Origin: Bacillota bacterium
GTDB lineage: Bacteria > Bacillota > Clostridia > Acetivibrionales > JANLFN01
Direction: 5' to 3'
Length of the DNA: 52,231 bases
Assembly: GCA_030705825.1 (NCBI GenBank)
Contig: JAUZPR010000008.1
Location: 1-52,231, forward strand
The position numbers and the translations under genes are program-made. Below are positions 1 to 8,881 of this stretch, one piece after another (the stretch's first letter is position 1; each line of letters opens with the position of its first letter). The notes below the pieces were generated by a model. The model did no database searches. It was not told the origin of the DNA and saw only the letters and a list, made by a program, of their open reading frames with translations.

Positions 1-209
1 TCCAGAGAATTGAACTGTGCCAGCTGTCCTATGAATTCCTTGTCGTCTGATGGATTTAAAGGATCCTGATATCTAAGCTGTGTTACCAGAAGATTGAGGA
101 AATCTGTTTTTCCAAGGCTTCCTGTGTTTCTGTCGGTTGTCTGACTAGATGTCTTATCAATAATCTGTTGAATTGTAGTTTGGTTTGAAATAGAGTCTAC
201 TGCTGCCAT
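1..209 (-). CDS. flgD: Flagellar hook-capping protein FlgD, partial (3' end off the window)
   Basis: FlgD caps the growing hook and directs assembly of hook subunits outside the cell. Only the first 69 codons are visible. They carry the FlgD N-terminal signature: the segment [17 protein letters not shown] followed by a stretch like [12 protein letters not shown]. The start is the ATG at 209, preceded by a good GGAGGTG Shine-Dalgarno. It is the last gene of this flagellar run seen here, 14 bp after the fliK stop, and so almost certainly cotranscribed with it. The family match is clear from the conserved QLxxQDPLNP core; length and C-terminal domain cannot be judged. Confidence 0.93.
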   Translation of the reverse strand, partial: MAAVDSISNQTTIQQIIDKTSSQTTDRNTGSLGKTDFLNLLVTQLRYQDPLNPSDDKEFIGQLAQFNSL

Positions 210-223
210 TTTTCTTCACCTCC

Positions 224-1828
224 TTAAGCTGTGAGATTAATACTGTTTGTAGTAATTTCATATGGGTTATTTCTTTGTTGAAGTACTTCCATACCGGCTG
301 CTGATGCGGTATTTATGCCTCCCGTATTCTGCGTGCTACCTGTTATGCTGCTTTTTTCAGGTTGAAATCTCTGATTTTCGCTAAAGCCCTGACTGGAATT
401 CTGACCTACAGAAACACTGAAACCCTGTACCGATAAGCCCTGTTTTTCAAGTGCATCCTTCAGAAGCTGCATGTTGCTTTCAAGAACTTCCTTTACCTGC
501 TGGCTCTCGGCAACAAACTTTGCCATTACCATGCCACGTTCTGTAACAACCTTCAAAGAAACCTTTCCAAGATTATCCGGTTTAAGATCGACTACCATCT
601 CCGACTTGTCACCGGTTGTTAATACCTTGGCTTTTTCAATAACCTGATTTACAATTTCGCTTTTGCTTATAGGCGTTTCCTTGACCAGTTTGACCACATC
701 CTGCACCTGGTTTTGATTTTGTACCTGGCTCAGGCTGTTTATCTGGGTAGTGTCGGTTGCTGTTCCTACCTTGGCAGTTGCATTGCCTAAACTACTTTCC
801 TGTTTTGCAGGTTCAACTGCTTTGGAAGCATCTGCCTTGTCATTGTTCTTAATTGCAAGATTTTCACTTTTTTTATCGGCATTCTGTGCATCTGTACCCT
901 GTGCATCTGTATCCTGTGCGTTGTTTTGCTGAGCGTTATCCGGCTTTACTTCAGGTTCAGCCTTTTTACCACTGTCTTGAGTTGTTTGTACGGATGCTTT
1001 AGCATCAGTTTTGGTATCTTGTTGTACAAATGCTTTAACTTTTGAAGTCATTTCTTCAAGAAACTTTTGCGGGTCATTATTAAACTTTGTAGTAAGCTGT
1101 TGTATCTGACCGTTAAGTTTTTGAAGCAGTTCGTTCAGTTCTGCAGTATTCCGACCTGCATCCGTTGATGCTTGAACCGTTTGTCCATTCTGCTGTGGAG
1201 GACTTACTTTTGAAGCATCACTTCCGGTATCAGCGGCTTTCAAACTGTTGGGGTCGGTATTAATTTCAGCTTTACCAACATTCAACTGTTTATTAACCAG
1301 TTCGATCAGCTCCGAAAGAACCTTTTTCTGATCATCGCCCAGGCCCATTATTGTAGAGAGCTTGTCAACGGCTTCAGCTGCCTTTGAAGGATCTGCCAGA
1401 TTTTCAGGTTTTATATTCAGTTTTTCAAGCAATTTGTTCAAATCCTGTGGGTTCATTCCCAACAGTCCTGAAAGACTCTCCAAAACCTTATCCGGTTTGT
1501 TTTCAGAATCCTTTTCGCCCTGATTTTGATTGTCCTGAGCTTCCTTGAAATTTTTAACCTTACTGATATCATTGGTACTTTTTTGTTGCACTGCCTCAAC
1601 ATTTCTGTTTTGTTCCGCATCCCTGAATGTTTTAAAATCAGGTTTCTGAACCGGGGCCTTATCCTGCTCCAAAGTCTGTTTGTCCGATTGGACTTTAGCC
1701 GATGCGGTTCCAAGAAAATCCTTGAAGGACGCCGAATCTGACTTTTCACTGCTGCTCCAGGCTTTTACATCATTTGGGATTGTAGGTGCCACCTTCAGAA
1801 TGCTCATTAGATAATTCTGATTTATCAC
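224..1828 (-). CDS. fliK: Flagellar hook-length control protein FliK
   Basis: FliK is secreted and measures hook length, then switches the export gate to filament substrates. The product is 534 aa. Residues 1 to about 390 are low-complexity (rich in Gln, Asn, Asp, Lys, Ala), as is usual for the ruler region. Residues about 390-475 form the conserved C-terminal Flg_hook domain (VDLKPDNLGKVSLKV, then FVAESQQVKEVLESN). A longer frame begins at a GTG at 1846, but that would place the GGAGGTG Shine-Dalgarno inside the gene. The GTG at 1828, five bases after that motif, is the better start. It lies between ylxF and flgD in the operon, the usual place. Identification is firm from domain and position; the N-terminal part is not alignable by eye. 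Confidence 0.9.
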   Translation of the reverse strand: MINQNYLMSILKVAPTIPNDVKAWSSSEKSDSASFKDFLGTASAKVQSDKQTLEQDKAPVQKPDFKTFRDAEQNRNVEAVQQKSTNDISKVKNFKEAQDNQNQGEKDSENKPDKVLESLSGLLGMNPQDLNKLLEKLNIKPENLADPSKAAEAVDKLSTIMGLGDDQKKVLSELIELVNKQLNVGKAEINTDPNSLKAADTGSDASKVSPPQQNGQTVQASTDAGRNTAELNELLQKLNGQIQQLTTKFNNDPQKFLEEMTSKVKAFVQQDTKTDAKASVQTTQDSGKKAEPEVKPDNAQQNNAQDTDAQGTDAQNADKKSENLAIKNNDKADASKAVEPAKQESSLGNATAKVGTATDTTQINSLSQVQNQNQVQDVVKLVKETPISKSEIVNQVIEKAKVLTTGDKSEMVVDLKPDNLGKVSLKVVTERGMVMAKFVAESQQVKEVLESNMQLLKDALEKQGLSVQGFSVSVGQNSSQGFSENQRFQPEKSSITGSTQNTGGINTASAAGMEVLQQRNNPYEITTNSINLTA

Positions 1829-1867
1829 TTTTTCACCTCCTTTCACAAATTGATTATTTATGGAAAT

Positions 1868-2710
1868 TTAGTTTAAGGCTGCAGTTTTTTGCGAAATCAT
1901 AGCTTTTGATAGCTTGTCTGAAACTGTTGCAGCAAACGATGGAGTCATTGCTGCCAATACCTGTGAGGTAGCATTTTTACTCATGTTTTGGAGTATCTTT
2001 ACAACAAGATCCATTTTCGAAGTGCCCATTTGTTCAAGTATCTGTGCGGCTGAGGACGGAGCCATTGCCGAATAGATCTTTGCAAAGTTTGTCGTCTGGG
2101 CATCTACCTGCTGATTTTGCACTATCTGTGCATAAATTTTTTGTGCGTCCTGTGGATCCACCTGGTCAAAATAGCTTTTAAATCCGGCTGTGTCACCTTT
2201 TGCAATCAACTGATCTATTTGCTTTTTCAAAGTGTCAAGCTGTTTTGCTTTATTAATGTAATCGGCTTTTGTTTTATCAATTTCTGAAACCGATTTGCTT
2301 AGGTTATCATTGGTTTTTTGAAGATCCGTTATCTTTTTATTTGCATCGGCAAGCTGCTTGGTAAGCGTATCATTTGAATTTTTTAATTCGGTATATTTTG
2401 ACCGTAACTCCGACTCGGTAAGATTCTTAAGATCATCCGCGGGAGTACTGGCTTTAGCGCTCTTTGGAAGCATCCAGCTTAAAACAGGAACATTTTTTAG
2501 AGATTTCCCATACTTGTCTGCCAGACCATTGACATTATTATGAAGAACAATATAAAAAGCCCCTCCTATAACCACCGCCATAACAGCTACTGCTGTAAGA
2601 AACGCTAAAAGACCGAACATCAATCCGTTTTTCTTCTTTTCGCTTCCTTGCGGTTTGGGGCTTTGTGACGCTTGTGATACCTGACTTGTATCCTGTTTTT
2701 CCTTAGCCAT
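1868..2710 (-). CDS. ylxF: YlxF/MotE-type flagellar protein with MgtE_N-like C-terminal domain
   Basis: This 280-aa protein has a short basic, charged N-terminus and one membrane segment at about residues 30-55. A predicted coiled coil follows (about 95-165), then a C-terminal helical domain of MgtE-N/FliG-like type (about 175-275; motif like YSAMAPSSAAQILEQMG). That architecture, between fliJ and fliK, matches Bacillus YlxF and the MotE chaperone family, thought to support flagellar motor or export assembly; the exact role is poorly defined. The start chosen is ATG 2710 with AGGA upstream. A GTG at 2725 overlapping the fliJ stop is possible but has a weaker ribosome site. Confidence 0.75.
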   Translation of the reverse strand: MAKEKQDTSQVSQASQSPKPQGSEKKKNGLMFGLLAFLTAVAVMAVVIGGAFYIVLHNNVNGLADKYGKSLKNVPVLSWMLPKSAKASTPADDLKNLTESELRSKYTELKNSNDTLTKQLADANKKITDLQKTNDNLSKSVSEIDKTKADYINKAKQLDTLKKQIDQLIAKGDTAGFKSYFDQVDPQDAQKIYAQIVQNQQVDAQTTNFAKIYSAMAPSSAAQILEQMGTSKMDLVVKILQNMSKNATSQVLAAMTPSFAATVSDKLSKAMISQKTAALN

Positions 2711-2721
2711 TTTTTTCCTCG

Positions 2722-3165
2722 TCACTTCTCATTTGTGTAATTATAACCGGCAATCTCTTCACTTAGTTTTTCTTCTGCTTTAAGGCGGGAGACAAGATAT
2801 TCCTGATATTTCTTCTCCTTAAGTTTCTCAAGTATCTCTCTCTCCTGCATAGCCTTTACCAGTCGTTCTCTATAGTTATCGGCATTTTTTTGAGCCATGT
2901 TAATATTTTCTTTCTGAAGTTGAGCTTTTTCTTTCAGACGTGATATGTAGACACTGTATTCCTTTAATTTCAGTACTTTAACTCCTTTACTCGAATCGGA
3001 ACTCATCTTTTTCATGCATTCTTCCTGTTCAATCTCAATATGCTTAAGTTTCTCCTTTTCCCGCTCAAGCCTTTTTACCGCTTTTCCATATTCATTCTTA
3101 AGACTTTCTTCCATTTGCTTTTTTATATTCAATACCGACTGAAGACGGAATTCAAATTTAGGCAT
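2722..3165 (-). CDS. fliJ: Flagellar export chaperone FliJ
   Basis: FliJ is a small coiled-coil protein that sits in the FliI ATPase ring and helps couple ATPase and chaperones to the export gate. The 147-aa product is almost entirely charged helix, rich in Lys and Glu. It opens with the FliJ-like start MPKFEFRLQSVLNIKKQMEE, and length is typical. ATG 3165 follows a GAGGTGAAAAA ribosome site. It is separated from fliI by an unusual 310-bp repeat-filled spacer, whereas most flagellar neighbours here are close together. The assignment rests on position and the N-terminal motif, since coiled-coil proteins align poorly. Confidence 0.85.
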   Translation of the reverse strand: MPKFEFRLQSVLNIKKQMEESLKNEYGKAVKRLEREKEKLKHIEIEQEECMKKMSSDSSKGVKVLKLKEYSVYISRLKEKAQLQKENINMAQKNADNYRERLVKAMQEREILEKLKEKKYQEYLVSRLKAEEKLSEEIAGYNYTNEK

Positions 3166-3477
3166 TTTTTCACCTCAAATAATTGGTTAGGAGTTAGGAG
3201 TTCGGGGTTTTGGGTTCAGGGTTTGACAATAGTAACCCCTTATTTATACCGTGGGTTAAAACCCACGGATGAGGCAGATCAAGTCGGTTAAAACCGACTC
3301 AATTGAGCAATCGCTCCCCTCTCCTGATGTGGGAGAGGGGTCGGGGGTGAGGGCTTAACCTTTAAAGGGCGGCTGTAGGCAGCCGCCCCTACACACTACG
3401 AACTCGCAACTCTGAACTCATATAATTACAACTGTCAACTGTCAACTGTCAACTTAAAATAAACTGTACACTGTACA
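3166..3477. repeat. Modular palindromic intergenic repeat cluster (copy 1, between fliI and fliJ)
   Basis: This gap inside the flagellar operon is built from repeat modules. They are a word-like run (GAGTTAGGAGTTCGGGG type), two sister palindromes (3249-3268 and 3282-3299, both of the form xGGTT-AA-AACCx), and a 9-bp hairpin at 3316-3340 (CCCCTCTCC/GGAGAGGGG). An 8-bp hairpin at 3367-3388 (GGGCGGCT/AGCCGCCC) ends in CCCTACA. Threefold CTGTCAA and twofold ACTGTAC tandem words follow, the last running into the fliI stop codon. I see no gene here; the frame at 3040-3291 on the plus strand is a shadow across fliJ and the repeat. Related modules recur at 11403-11640 and 31780-31989. Confidence 0.8.
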
Positions 3478-4791
3478 CTACCTAAGTATGTTCCCCATCA
3501 TCTCGAGTACTTCTTCATAAGTGTGGTTGTCATAGGTTCCCTGTTCCAAGAATGATATAATGTCATCTATTACGGCTATGGCATAGTCTATTTTTTCACT
3601 GCTGCCTTTTACGTAGGCACCTATGTTTATCAAGTCTTCCGAATCTTTATACACAGCCATTGATTTTTTAATTCCATTGGCGGTTTTTCTATGTTCAGGC
3701 GTAGTTATATCCGGCATTACCCTGCTTACACTTGAAAGTACATCGATTGCAGGATACTGGTTTCTGTTTGCCAGCGCTCTTGACAAGACAATATGCCCGT
3801 CAAGTATACCTCTTGCCGTGTCGGTAACAGGCTCAGTCATGTCATCACCGTCTACAAGAACCGTATAAAGACCTGTTATTGAACCATTTTCAGAATTGCC
3901 TGCTCTTTCAAGCAGCTTTGGAAATACTGCAAATACTGAAGGAGTATATCCTCTTGATACAGGTGGTTCGCCTATAGCCAGCCCAACCTCCCTCTGAGCC
4001 ATTGCAAACCTTGTAAGAGAATCCATCAGTAAAAGTACATCCCTGTTCTGATCACGGAAATATTCAGCCACAGCCGTTGCCAGCAGGGCACCCTTAAGTC
4101 TGATTAAAGCCGGCTGATCGGAAGTTGCCACGATTACAACCGAGCGTGACAAGCCTTCCTCCTGTAAGTCCTTTTCTATAAATTCCCTTACTTCCCTGCC
4201 ACGCTCTCCGATTAAAGCTATAACATTGATATCGGCCTTGGTATTTCTTGCAATCATACCGATCAGAGTACTTTTTCCTACTCCGCTGCCTGCAAATATT
4301 CCAACCCTCTGGCCCTTTCCTATTGTAAGTAAACCGTCAATAGCTTTTATACCAAGAGGAAGCGGTTCTGATATTCTTTTTCTTGAAAGCGGGTTGGGCG
4401 GCTGTTGATTAACCGGGTAAAAGGTCTCAATATCAAGAGGGCCTTTTCCGTCAATAGGATTACCAAGACCGTCAATAACTCTTCCCACAAGATTATGTCC
4501 AACTCCGACTTTAAGGCTGGTCCCCGTGGCAATTACGGTGCTGCCCGGTCCTATTCCGCTCATATCACCCAAAGGCATCAACAGTACTCTATTATCTTTA
4601 AAACCGACAACTTCTGCCGAAATCTCGGTATTCCCGCGCAATGTCTTTATCCGGCAGAGTTCACCGATATTTACTTCAGGACCGTTTGATTCTATGGTAA
4701 GTCCAACAACCTTTGCTACCTTACCTGAATATTCTATAAAATCATTTTCGTTCAATACTTTTCTGTATTTTGAAAGGTCTACTTTAATCAT
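3478..4791 (-). CDS. fliI: Flagellar export ATPase FliI
   Basis: FliI hydrolyses ATP to drive unfolding and entry of substrates into the flagellar type III export gate at the cytoplasmic membrane. The 437-aa product has the F1-beta-like layout: an N-terminal beta-barrel domain, Walker A AGSGVGKST at residues 167-175, Walker B LLLMDSLTRFA, and the family motif GEPPVSRGYTPSVF. The start chosen is ATG 4791, preceded by GGGGGAAAG. This gives the usual length; the upstream in-frame ATGs at 4803 and 4863 only add non-conserved residues. fliH lies upstream, with its stop at 4948. Its own stop codon overlaps the last unit of a tandem repeat. Confidence 0.95.
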   Translation of the reverse strand: MIKVDLSKYRKVLNENDFIEYSGKVAKVVGLTIESNGPEVNIGELCRIKTLRGNTEISAEVVGFKDNRVLLMPLGDMSGIGPGSTVIATGTSLKVGVGHNLVGRVIDGLGNPIDGKGPLDIETFYPVNQQPPNPLSRKRISEPLPLGIKAIDGLLTIGKGQRVGIFAGSGVGKSTLIGMIARNTKADINVIALIGERGREVREFIEKDLQEEGLSRSVVIVATSDQPALIRLKGALLATAVAEYFRDQNRDVLLLMDSLTRFAMAQREVGLAIGEPPVSRGYTPSVFAVFPKLLERAGNSENGSITGLYTVLVDGDDMTEPVTDTARGILDGHIVLSRALANRNQYPAIDVLSSVSRVMPDITTPEHRKTANGIKKSMAVYKDSEDLINIGAYVKGSSEKIDYAIAVIDDIISFLEQGTYDNHTYEEVLEMMGNILR

Positions 4792-4879
4792 ACTTTCCCC
4801 CATAATAAAAACTCGGAGGCATCGAGCCCCTCTCGTTTTTGTGATGTTTTCTTCGAAAATCATGCACCAAATAAAAAAG

Positions 4880-4935
4880 GGTTAAGCTCGAGTTAATTGT
4901 CAATTGTCAAATTCTCAATTCTCAATTATTCAAAC
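4880..4935. repeat. Short tandem word repeat (TTGTCAA / TTCTCAA) between fliH and fliI
   Basis: This stretch contains two TTGTCAA-like words followed by two TTCTCAA words with no gene sense. The same AATTGTCAA vocabulary appears at 8807-8881, and CTGTCAA threefold at about 3431-3452. It fills part of the fliH-fliI gap. It is probably the degenerate tail module of the repeat family that fills the fliI-fliJ gap. Confidence 0.5.
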
Positions 4936-4947
4936 TTAAACCTTATT

Positions 4948-5703
4948 TTACTTTCCCATTACCTGCCTGAATGCCTTTTCAATATTGTCAAGCTTAGTCT
5001 GTACACCTGCATTTACCGTTCCAAAGCTGGTCTCTACCAAACAGTCCCCATTTTTCAAAGATGCATCCTTCTTGACTGAAAATTCCGGGGCTCCCTCCAG
5101 CATGGATTTCAGCCTGTCCAAATTTGCAATTACATATTCATAATCTTCAGGAGATACCTTTAAAATCATGTTATCTTTATTGGAACATTTGTCAAATGCC
5201 TGCTTGACAAGGTATAAAATATCTTCCTTATTAAAACTGATTTCCATACCTATTACCATTTTGGCTATTTCAAGTATGGTTTCTACAGTATCAGCCTCTG
5301 CACTTTCAAGAATGGTTTTATAATCTGCCCTGGCCTGTTCCCGTACTGCTTCAGCCTCGGTCATTGTACTTTCAAACTGCTTTCTGGAAGCTTCGGTGCC
5401 ATCTTCATATCCCTTTTGCCAGGCTTCTTCCTCCACAGCCTTCCTTAACTGGTTCAATTCATTTTCAGCATTGGTAATCAGTTTTTCAGCTTCAAGCCTG
5501 GCTTCTTCTATAATGACTTCAGCCTGCTCGTTTGCTTTATTTATTATTTCCTCAGGATTCTCATCCGGCGCGGTATGTTCAATTTCCTCTTCTGCTTGTT
5601 CAACAAAGTTTACTTTTTGTATTGTATCAAAGTTAAGGGGACTTTTTACCTGGAACGGAAGCCCCACGTTTACCTGATAGTTTTTGAATATTTTACTAGA
5701 CAA
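4948..5703 (-). CDS. fliH: Flagellar assembly protein FliH
   Basis: FliH binds and restrains the FliI ATPase and tethers it to the C-ring. The 251-aa product has an acidic, Glu/Ala-rich helical middle (about residues 45-130) and a C-terminal domain related to V/F-ATPase subunit E and FliH (segment ILEIAKMVIGMEISFN and onward). The start is a TTG at 5703, ten bases after GGAGGAG. It overlaps the end of fliG by 8 bp, suggesting translational coupling. Size and place between fliG and fliI are standard. The N-terminal half is not diagnostic by itself. Confidence 0.88.
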   Translation of the reverse strand: MSSKIFKNYQVNVGLPFQVKSPLNFDTIQKVNFVEQAEEEIEHTAPDENPEEIINKANEQAEVIIEEARLEAEKLITNAENELNQLRKAVEEEAWQKGYEDGTEASRKQFESTMTEAEAVREQARADYKTILESAEADTVETILEIAKMVIGMEISFNKEDILYLVKQAFDKCSNKDNMILKVSPEDYEYVIANLDRLKSMLEGAPEFSVKKDASLKNGDCLVETSFGTVNAGVQTKLDNIEKAFRQVMGK

Positions 5704-6718
5704 TTATTTCATCTCCTCCGCCTCTGGAAATGACAATTTCACCTGCATCCTCAAGTTTACGTATTACATTTACTATCTTCTGCTGAGCTTCTTCAACATC
5801 CTTGAGTCTTACAGGACCCATAAATTCTATGTCTTCCTTAATCATTTCAACCAGACGTTTGGACATGTTGCCGAATACAGTCTTCTGAACCTCTTCAGTA
5901 GCACCTTTTAATGCAACTGCAAGCTGATTGTTGTCGATTTCCCTGAGGAATCTTTGAATGGAGCGGTTATCAAGAGTAAGAATGTCTTCAAATACAAACA
6001 TTCTCTTTTTGATTTCTTCAGCCAAATCTGCATCCTCGATTTCAAGTGTTTCCATGATGTATTTTTCAGTACCTCTGTCAACTGAATTCAAAACATCTAC
6101 TATTGCCTGGATACCGCCTGCTGCAGTATAATCTTCCGTAACCAGCGAAGACAGTTTCTTTTCAAGAACCCTCTCTACTTCCTTGATAACTTCAGGAGAA
6201 GTTCTGTCCATAGTTGCTATTCTTCTTGCAACATCAGCCTGTTTGTCCTGCGGCAGCGCCGATAAGACTACGGCTGACTGCTGAGGTCTTAAGTATGCCA
6301 ATATAAGTGCAATAGTCTGGGGATGCTCATTCTGTATGAAGTTCAGCAGCTGAGACGGATCGGCTTTTCGCACAAAATCAAAAGGCCTTACCTGAAGCGA
6401 AACAGTCAGCTTGTTTATAATATCAAGCGCCTTTTGGGTACCCAATGCCTTTTCAAGTATATCCTTGGCATAACCTATACCACCTTCGGCAATATACTCC
6501 TGTGCAAGACATATCTGATAAAAGTCTTCAAGTACCTTTTCCTTCTCATCCGGCGTAACCGTCCTTATGTTTGCTATTTCAAGCGTCAGCTGCTCTATTT
6601 CTTCTTCTTTAAGATGTTTGAATATCTCTGCTGACTTTTCAGGTCCCAGAGAAATTAGCAGCATGGCAGCCTTTTCTCTTCCGGAACGATCCGATTTGGA
6701 GGCATTTGCCCTTGCCAA
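5696..6718 (-). CDS. fliG: Flagellar motor switch protein FliG
   Basis: FliG joins the MS-ring protein FliF and carries the charged C-terminal face on which the stator acts to produce torque. The 340-aa product shows all three regions: an N-terminal part beginning MARANASKSDRSGREKAAML, a middle EHPQTIALILAYL motif, and the C-terminal domain with FEDILTLDNRSIQRFLREID. I prefer the TTG at 6718 over the GTG at 6727. GGGGTG lies correctly before the TTG, and Bacillus FliG also begins MAR. Its 3' end overlaps fliH. This gene is one of the most confidently identified in the window. Confidence 0.96.
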   Translation of the reverse strand: MARANASKSDRSGREKAAMLLISLGPEKSAEIFKHLKEEEIEQLTLEIANIRTVTPDEKEKVLEDFYQICLAQEYIAEGGIGYAKDILEKALGTQKALDIINKLTVSLQVRPFDFVRKADPSQLLNFIQNEHPQTIALILAYLRPQQSAVVLSALPQDKQADVARRIATMDRTSPEVIKEVERVLEKKLSSLVTEDYTAAGGIQAIVDVLNSVDRGTEKYIMETLEIEDADLAEEIKKRMFVFEDILTLDNRSIQRFLREIDNNQLAVALKGATEEVQKTVFGNMSKRLVEMIKEDIEFMGPVRLKDVEEAQQKIVNVIRKLEDAGEIVISRGGGDEIIV

Positions 6719-6750
6719 ATTTATCACCCCATAAATTTAATATGTTATAA

Positions 6751-8352
6751 TTATTCCCAATCTTCCGAAAGCCAGTTTCTAAGAAGCTGTGCAACTGCAT
6801 CCGGCTTTTGTTTGACAAATTTCTCAATTTGTTTTTTAACTTCAGATCTTTCTTCAATCTCAATTTCCGGAATGTGTTCGGTTGGCTCAGGAACTATAAA
6901 CCTTGGCCCTGTTGCAGCACCTGCTGCAGCTGCCTGACCCAAAGCAGCGTCTTCGGTCTGAAGTACCGGTTTCTTTTTGGGTATCGCGGAAATCATCAAA
7001 CCTATTATAAGTAAAAGCATCAATGCAAAGAATCCGTATGAATTTATCAGCTTGCTGATTGTATCGCCTATAGGTACTTTTGTAACCGCAACCTGTGCAA
7101 GCTTGTATTTGTTTACTGAAATATTGGCTGCCGGTACACCGGTAGCCTTGCTTACATCGTTGGTAAGCTGGGTTATGAATGCTGAAGTGAGTTTTGTATC
7201 ATCCGGTACCCTTCGGCCATAATACAGCAATACTGTCATGGATGACTTGTCTGTAACATCACCCATTGATTTTTCTAATGTAGTAGTAGTCCTATTATAA
7301 TCAAAAGCTTGATCTTTTGATGTATTACTGTATGAACCGTTTTGACTTGATCCGTTAGGATAGGACGGCGTATTTCCTGTTCCGGGATTGGTTTGCGTAC
7401 CTGGAGTACCTCCCGAACCATTAGGAGATGTTGCCTGTTCGCTTGTTTCCTTGTTGGTTATCAGAGCTCCAGTATCCATACCATCGGGGTTTGCTATTGA
7501 ATTGGTTACCGATTGCTGTTTGTTAAAGTCAAGTATTGGATTTGCTATTACTCTGATTGTATCAAAATTATCCACCTGACCGTTGTTAAATAAATCATAA
7601 ACCTTTTTCTCAAGGTCGGTGGTTTTTTTCTGAATTAATTTTTCCTGTGTATTGGTATCTGTTGCGACATCACCGGTATCGGTGTTAAGTACATTAAGAT
7701 TATTATCTACTACGGTTACATCCTTTGGGTCAAGGTTGGCAACACTGTGCGATACAACCTCCACAATTCCATGAACCTGATCGGATGAAAGCTCGGATAC
7801 AGGAGTAACCTTTACATATGCTGTTGTTTTGGATTGATTGTTTTCCGATGTAAGAAAATATTCCGTTTCAGGAATGGCAAGGTCTACATCTACATCAGTA
7901 ATTACATCCTTGAAATCCTCACGTAGTTTACTTAAAAGAGTAGACTTTTTATACTGCTGCCATATTGCATCCCTGTCACTGTCGGTAGAATTAATCTTAA
8001 TCATGCTGAATGCATCGTCAAATGTCATGCCGCCCTTGGGATAACCGCTTTGAAGCAGCGTAACCTGCGCCTTGTTGTTGTCACCGGCATTGACATATAT
8101 GCTTGTATTATTATCCTGGAGGTTATATTTTATATTGGAAGTATCCAGGATCTTTGTCATTGAACCTATATCCTGTGCCGATGCATTTCTGATAAGTGGA
8201 ACGTAATTTGGTTTGGTAACTATAATAATAAAGACAGTTGTAGCAATGATAATTATTGAAGAAATAATAATTATCCTGCTTTTTTGGGATTTGTCAAGAT
8301 TCTTCCAGAATTCTTTAATTTGACTTTGAAGCTTTTTAATGAACTCAGGCAT
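6751..8352 (-). CDS. fliF: Flagellar MS-ring protein FliF
   Basis: FliF forms the membrane MS-ring on which the basal body and export gate are built. The 533-aa product has membrane segments at about residues 25-47 and 440-460. Between them is the ring-building domain (with LIRNASAQDIGSM and GYPKGGMTFDDAF), then a long Gly/Ser/Asn/Thr-rich loop (about 300-350) and a short cytoplasmic tail ending in LLRNWLSEDWE. That tail is the usual FliG-binding element. ATG 8352 is preceded by GGTGGTGAAAA. It lies 58 bp after fliE and 32 bp before the chosen fliG start. Family and length are typical. Confidence 0.95.
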   Translation of the reverse strand: MPEFIKKLQSQIKEFWKNLDKSQKSRIIIISSIIIIATTVFIIIVTKPNYVPLIRNASAQDIGSMTKILDTSNIKYNLQDNNTSIYVNAGDNNKAQVTLLQSGYPKGGMTFDDAFSMIKINSTDSDRDAIWQQYKKSTLLSKLREDFKDVITDVDVDLAIPETEYFLTSENNQSKTTAYVKVTPVSELSSDQVHGIVEVVSHSVANLDPKDVTVVDNNLNVLNTDTGDVATDTNTQEKLIQKKTTDLEKKVYDLFNNGQVDNFDTIRVIANPILDFNKQQSVTNSIANPDGMDTGALITNKETSEQATSPNGSGGTPGTQTNPGTGNTPSYPNGSSQNGSYSNTSKDQAFDYNRTTTTLEKSMGDVTDKSSMTVLLYYGRRVPDDTKLTSAFITQLTNDVSKATGVPAANISVNKYKLAQVAVTKVPIGDTISKLINSYGFFALMLLLIIGLMISAIPKKKPVLQTEDAALGQAAAAGAATGPRFIVPEPTEHIPEIEIEERSEVKKQIEKFVKQKPDAVAQLLRNWLSEDWE

Positions 8353-8410
8353 TTAACATTTTCACCACCCTATAAAAATAAGGTTTTTCTTTTGTATTTA
8401 TAAATTCAAA

Positions 8411-8716
8411 TTATATCTGCATTCTCATAATTTCCTGGTAACCATCCAGGATTTTATTTCTAATAGCCACTGTAAACTGGAGAGCAAGGTCCGCTTTCTC
8501 GGTTGCTACCATGACCTGGTTGATATTATCGGTTTTTCCTGCTGCGAAATCGTTTTCCGACTGCTGTGACTGCAACTGAAGGTCATTTACCTTATTAAGC
8601 GCATCCTTAAGCATATCCCCAAAATTAACGGAATTATCATTGCTTGTATCCAGCTTATCCAACGCAGGTGTCAATTTCGGCAACGTGCCTATATTCGTGA
8701 TATTACTAACAGCCAC
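8411..8716 (-). CDS. fliE: Flagellar hook-basal body protein FliE
   Basis: FliE is a small export substrate that links the MS-ring to the rod. The 101-aa product ends with the FliE signature (VMVATEKADLALQFTVAIRN, followed by the YQEIMRMQI terminus). The start is GTG 8716 preceded by GGGGGG. It sits between flgC and fliF as in most Firmicutes. Nothing unusual apart from the non-ATG start. Confidence 0.94.
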   Translation of the reverse strand: MAVSNITNIGTLPKLTPALDKLDTSNDNSVNFGDMLKDALNKVNDLQLQSQQSENDFAAGKTDNINQVMVATEKADLALQFTVAIRNKILDGYQEIMRMQI

Positions 8717-8806
8717 TTTAATCCCCCCGTATACATTTTTTCTTTAGTATCCTAGAGTTATTTACTTTTATTTTATTTTAAATCATTTACAACCAACTAT
8801 ATATCT

Positions 8807-8881
8807 GTAATAATTGTCAATTAACTGTCATCCGCCAAACTGTCTTTCCACTGTCAATTGTCCTCTATCAACTATCAACTG
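8807..8881. repeat. Degenerate TTGTCAA/CTATCAACT word repeat between flgC and fliE
   Basis: The 165-bp gap between flgC and fliE contains repeated words of the type AATTGTCAA, AACTGTCA, CTGTCAATTGTC and ATCAACTATCAACTGTTA. The last of these runs into the flgC stop codon. It shares words with the fliI-fliJ spacer repeat. No gene or clear hairpin is visible. Confidence 0.5.

Noticed and set aside
750-932. Plus-strand frame in fliK
   Set aside because: It arises from the low-complexity repeats of fliK on the other strand.
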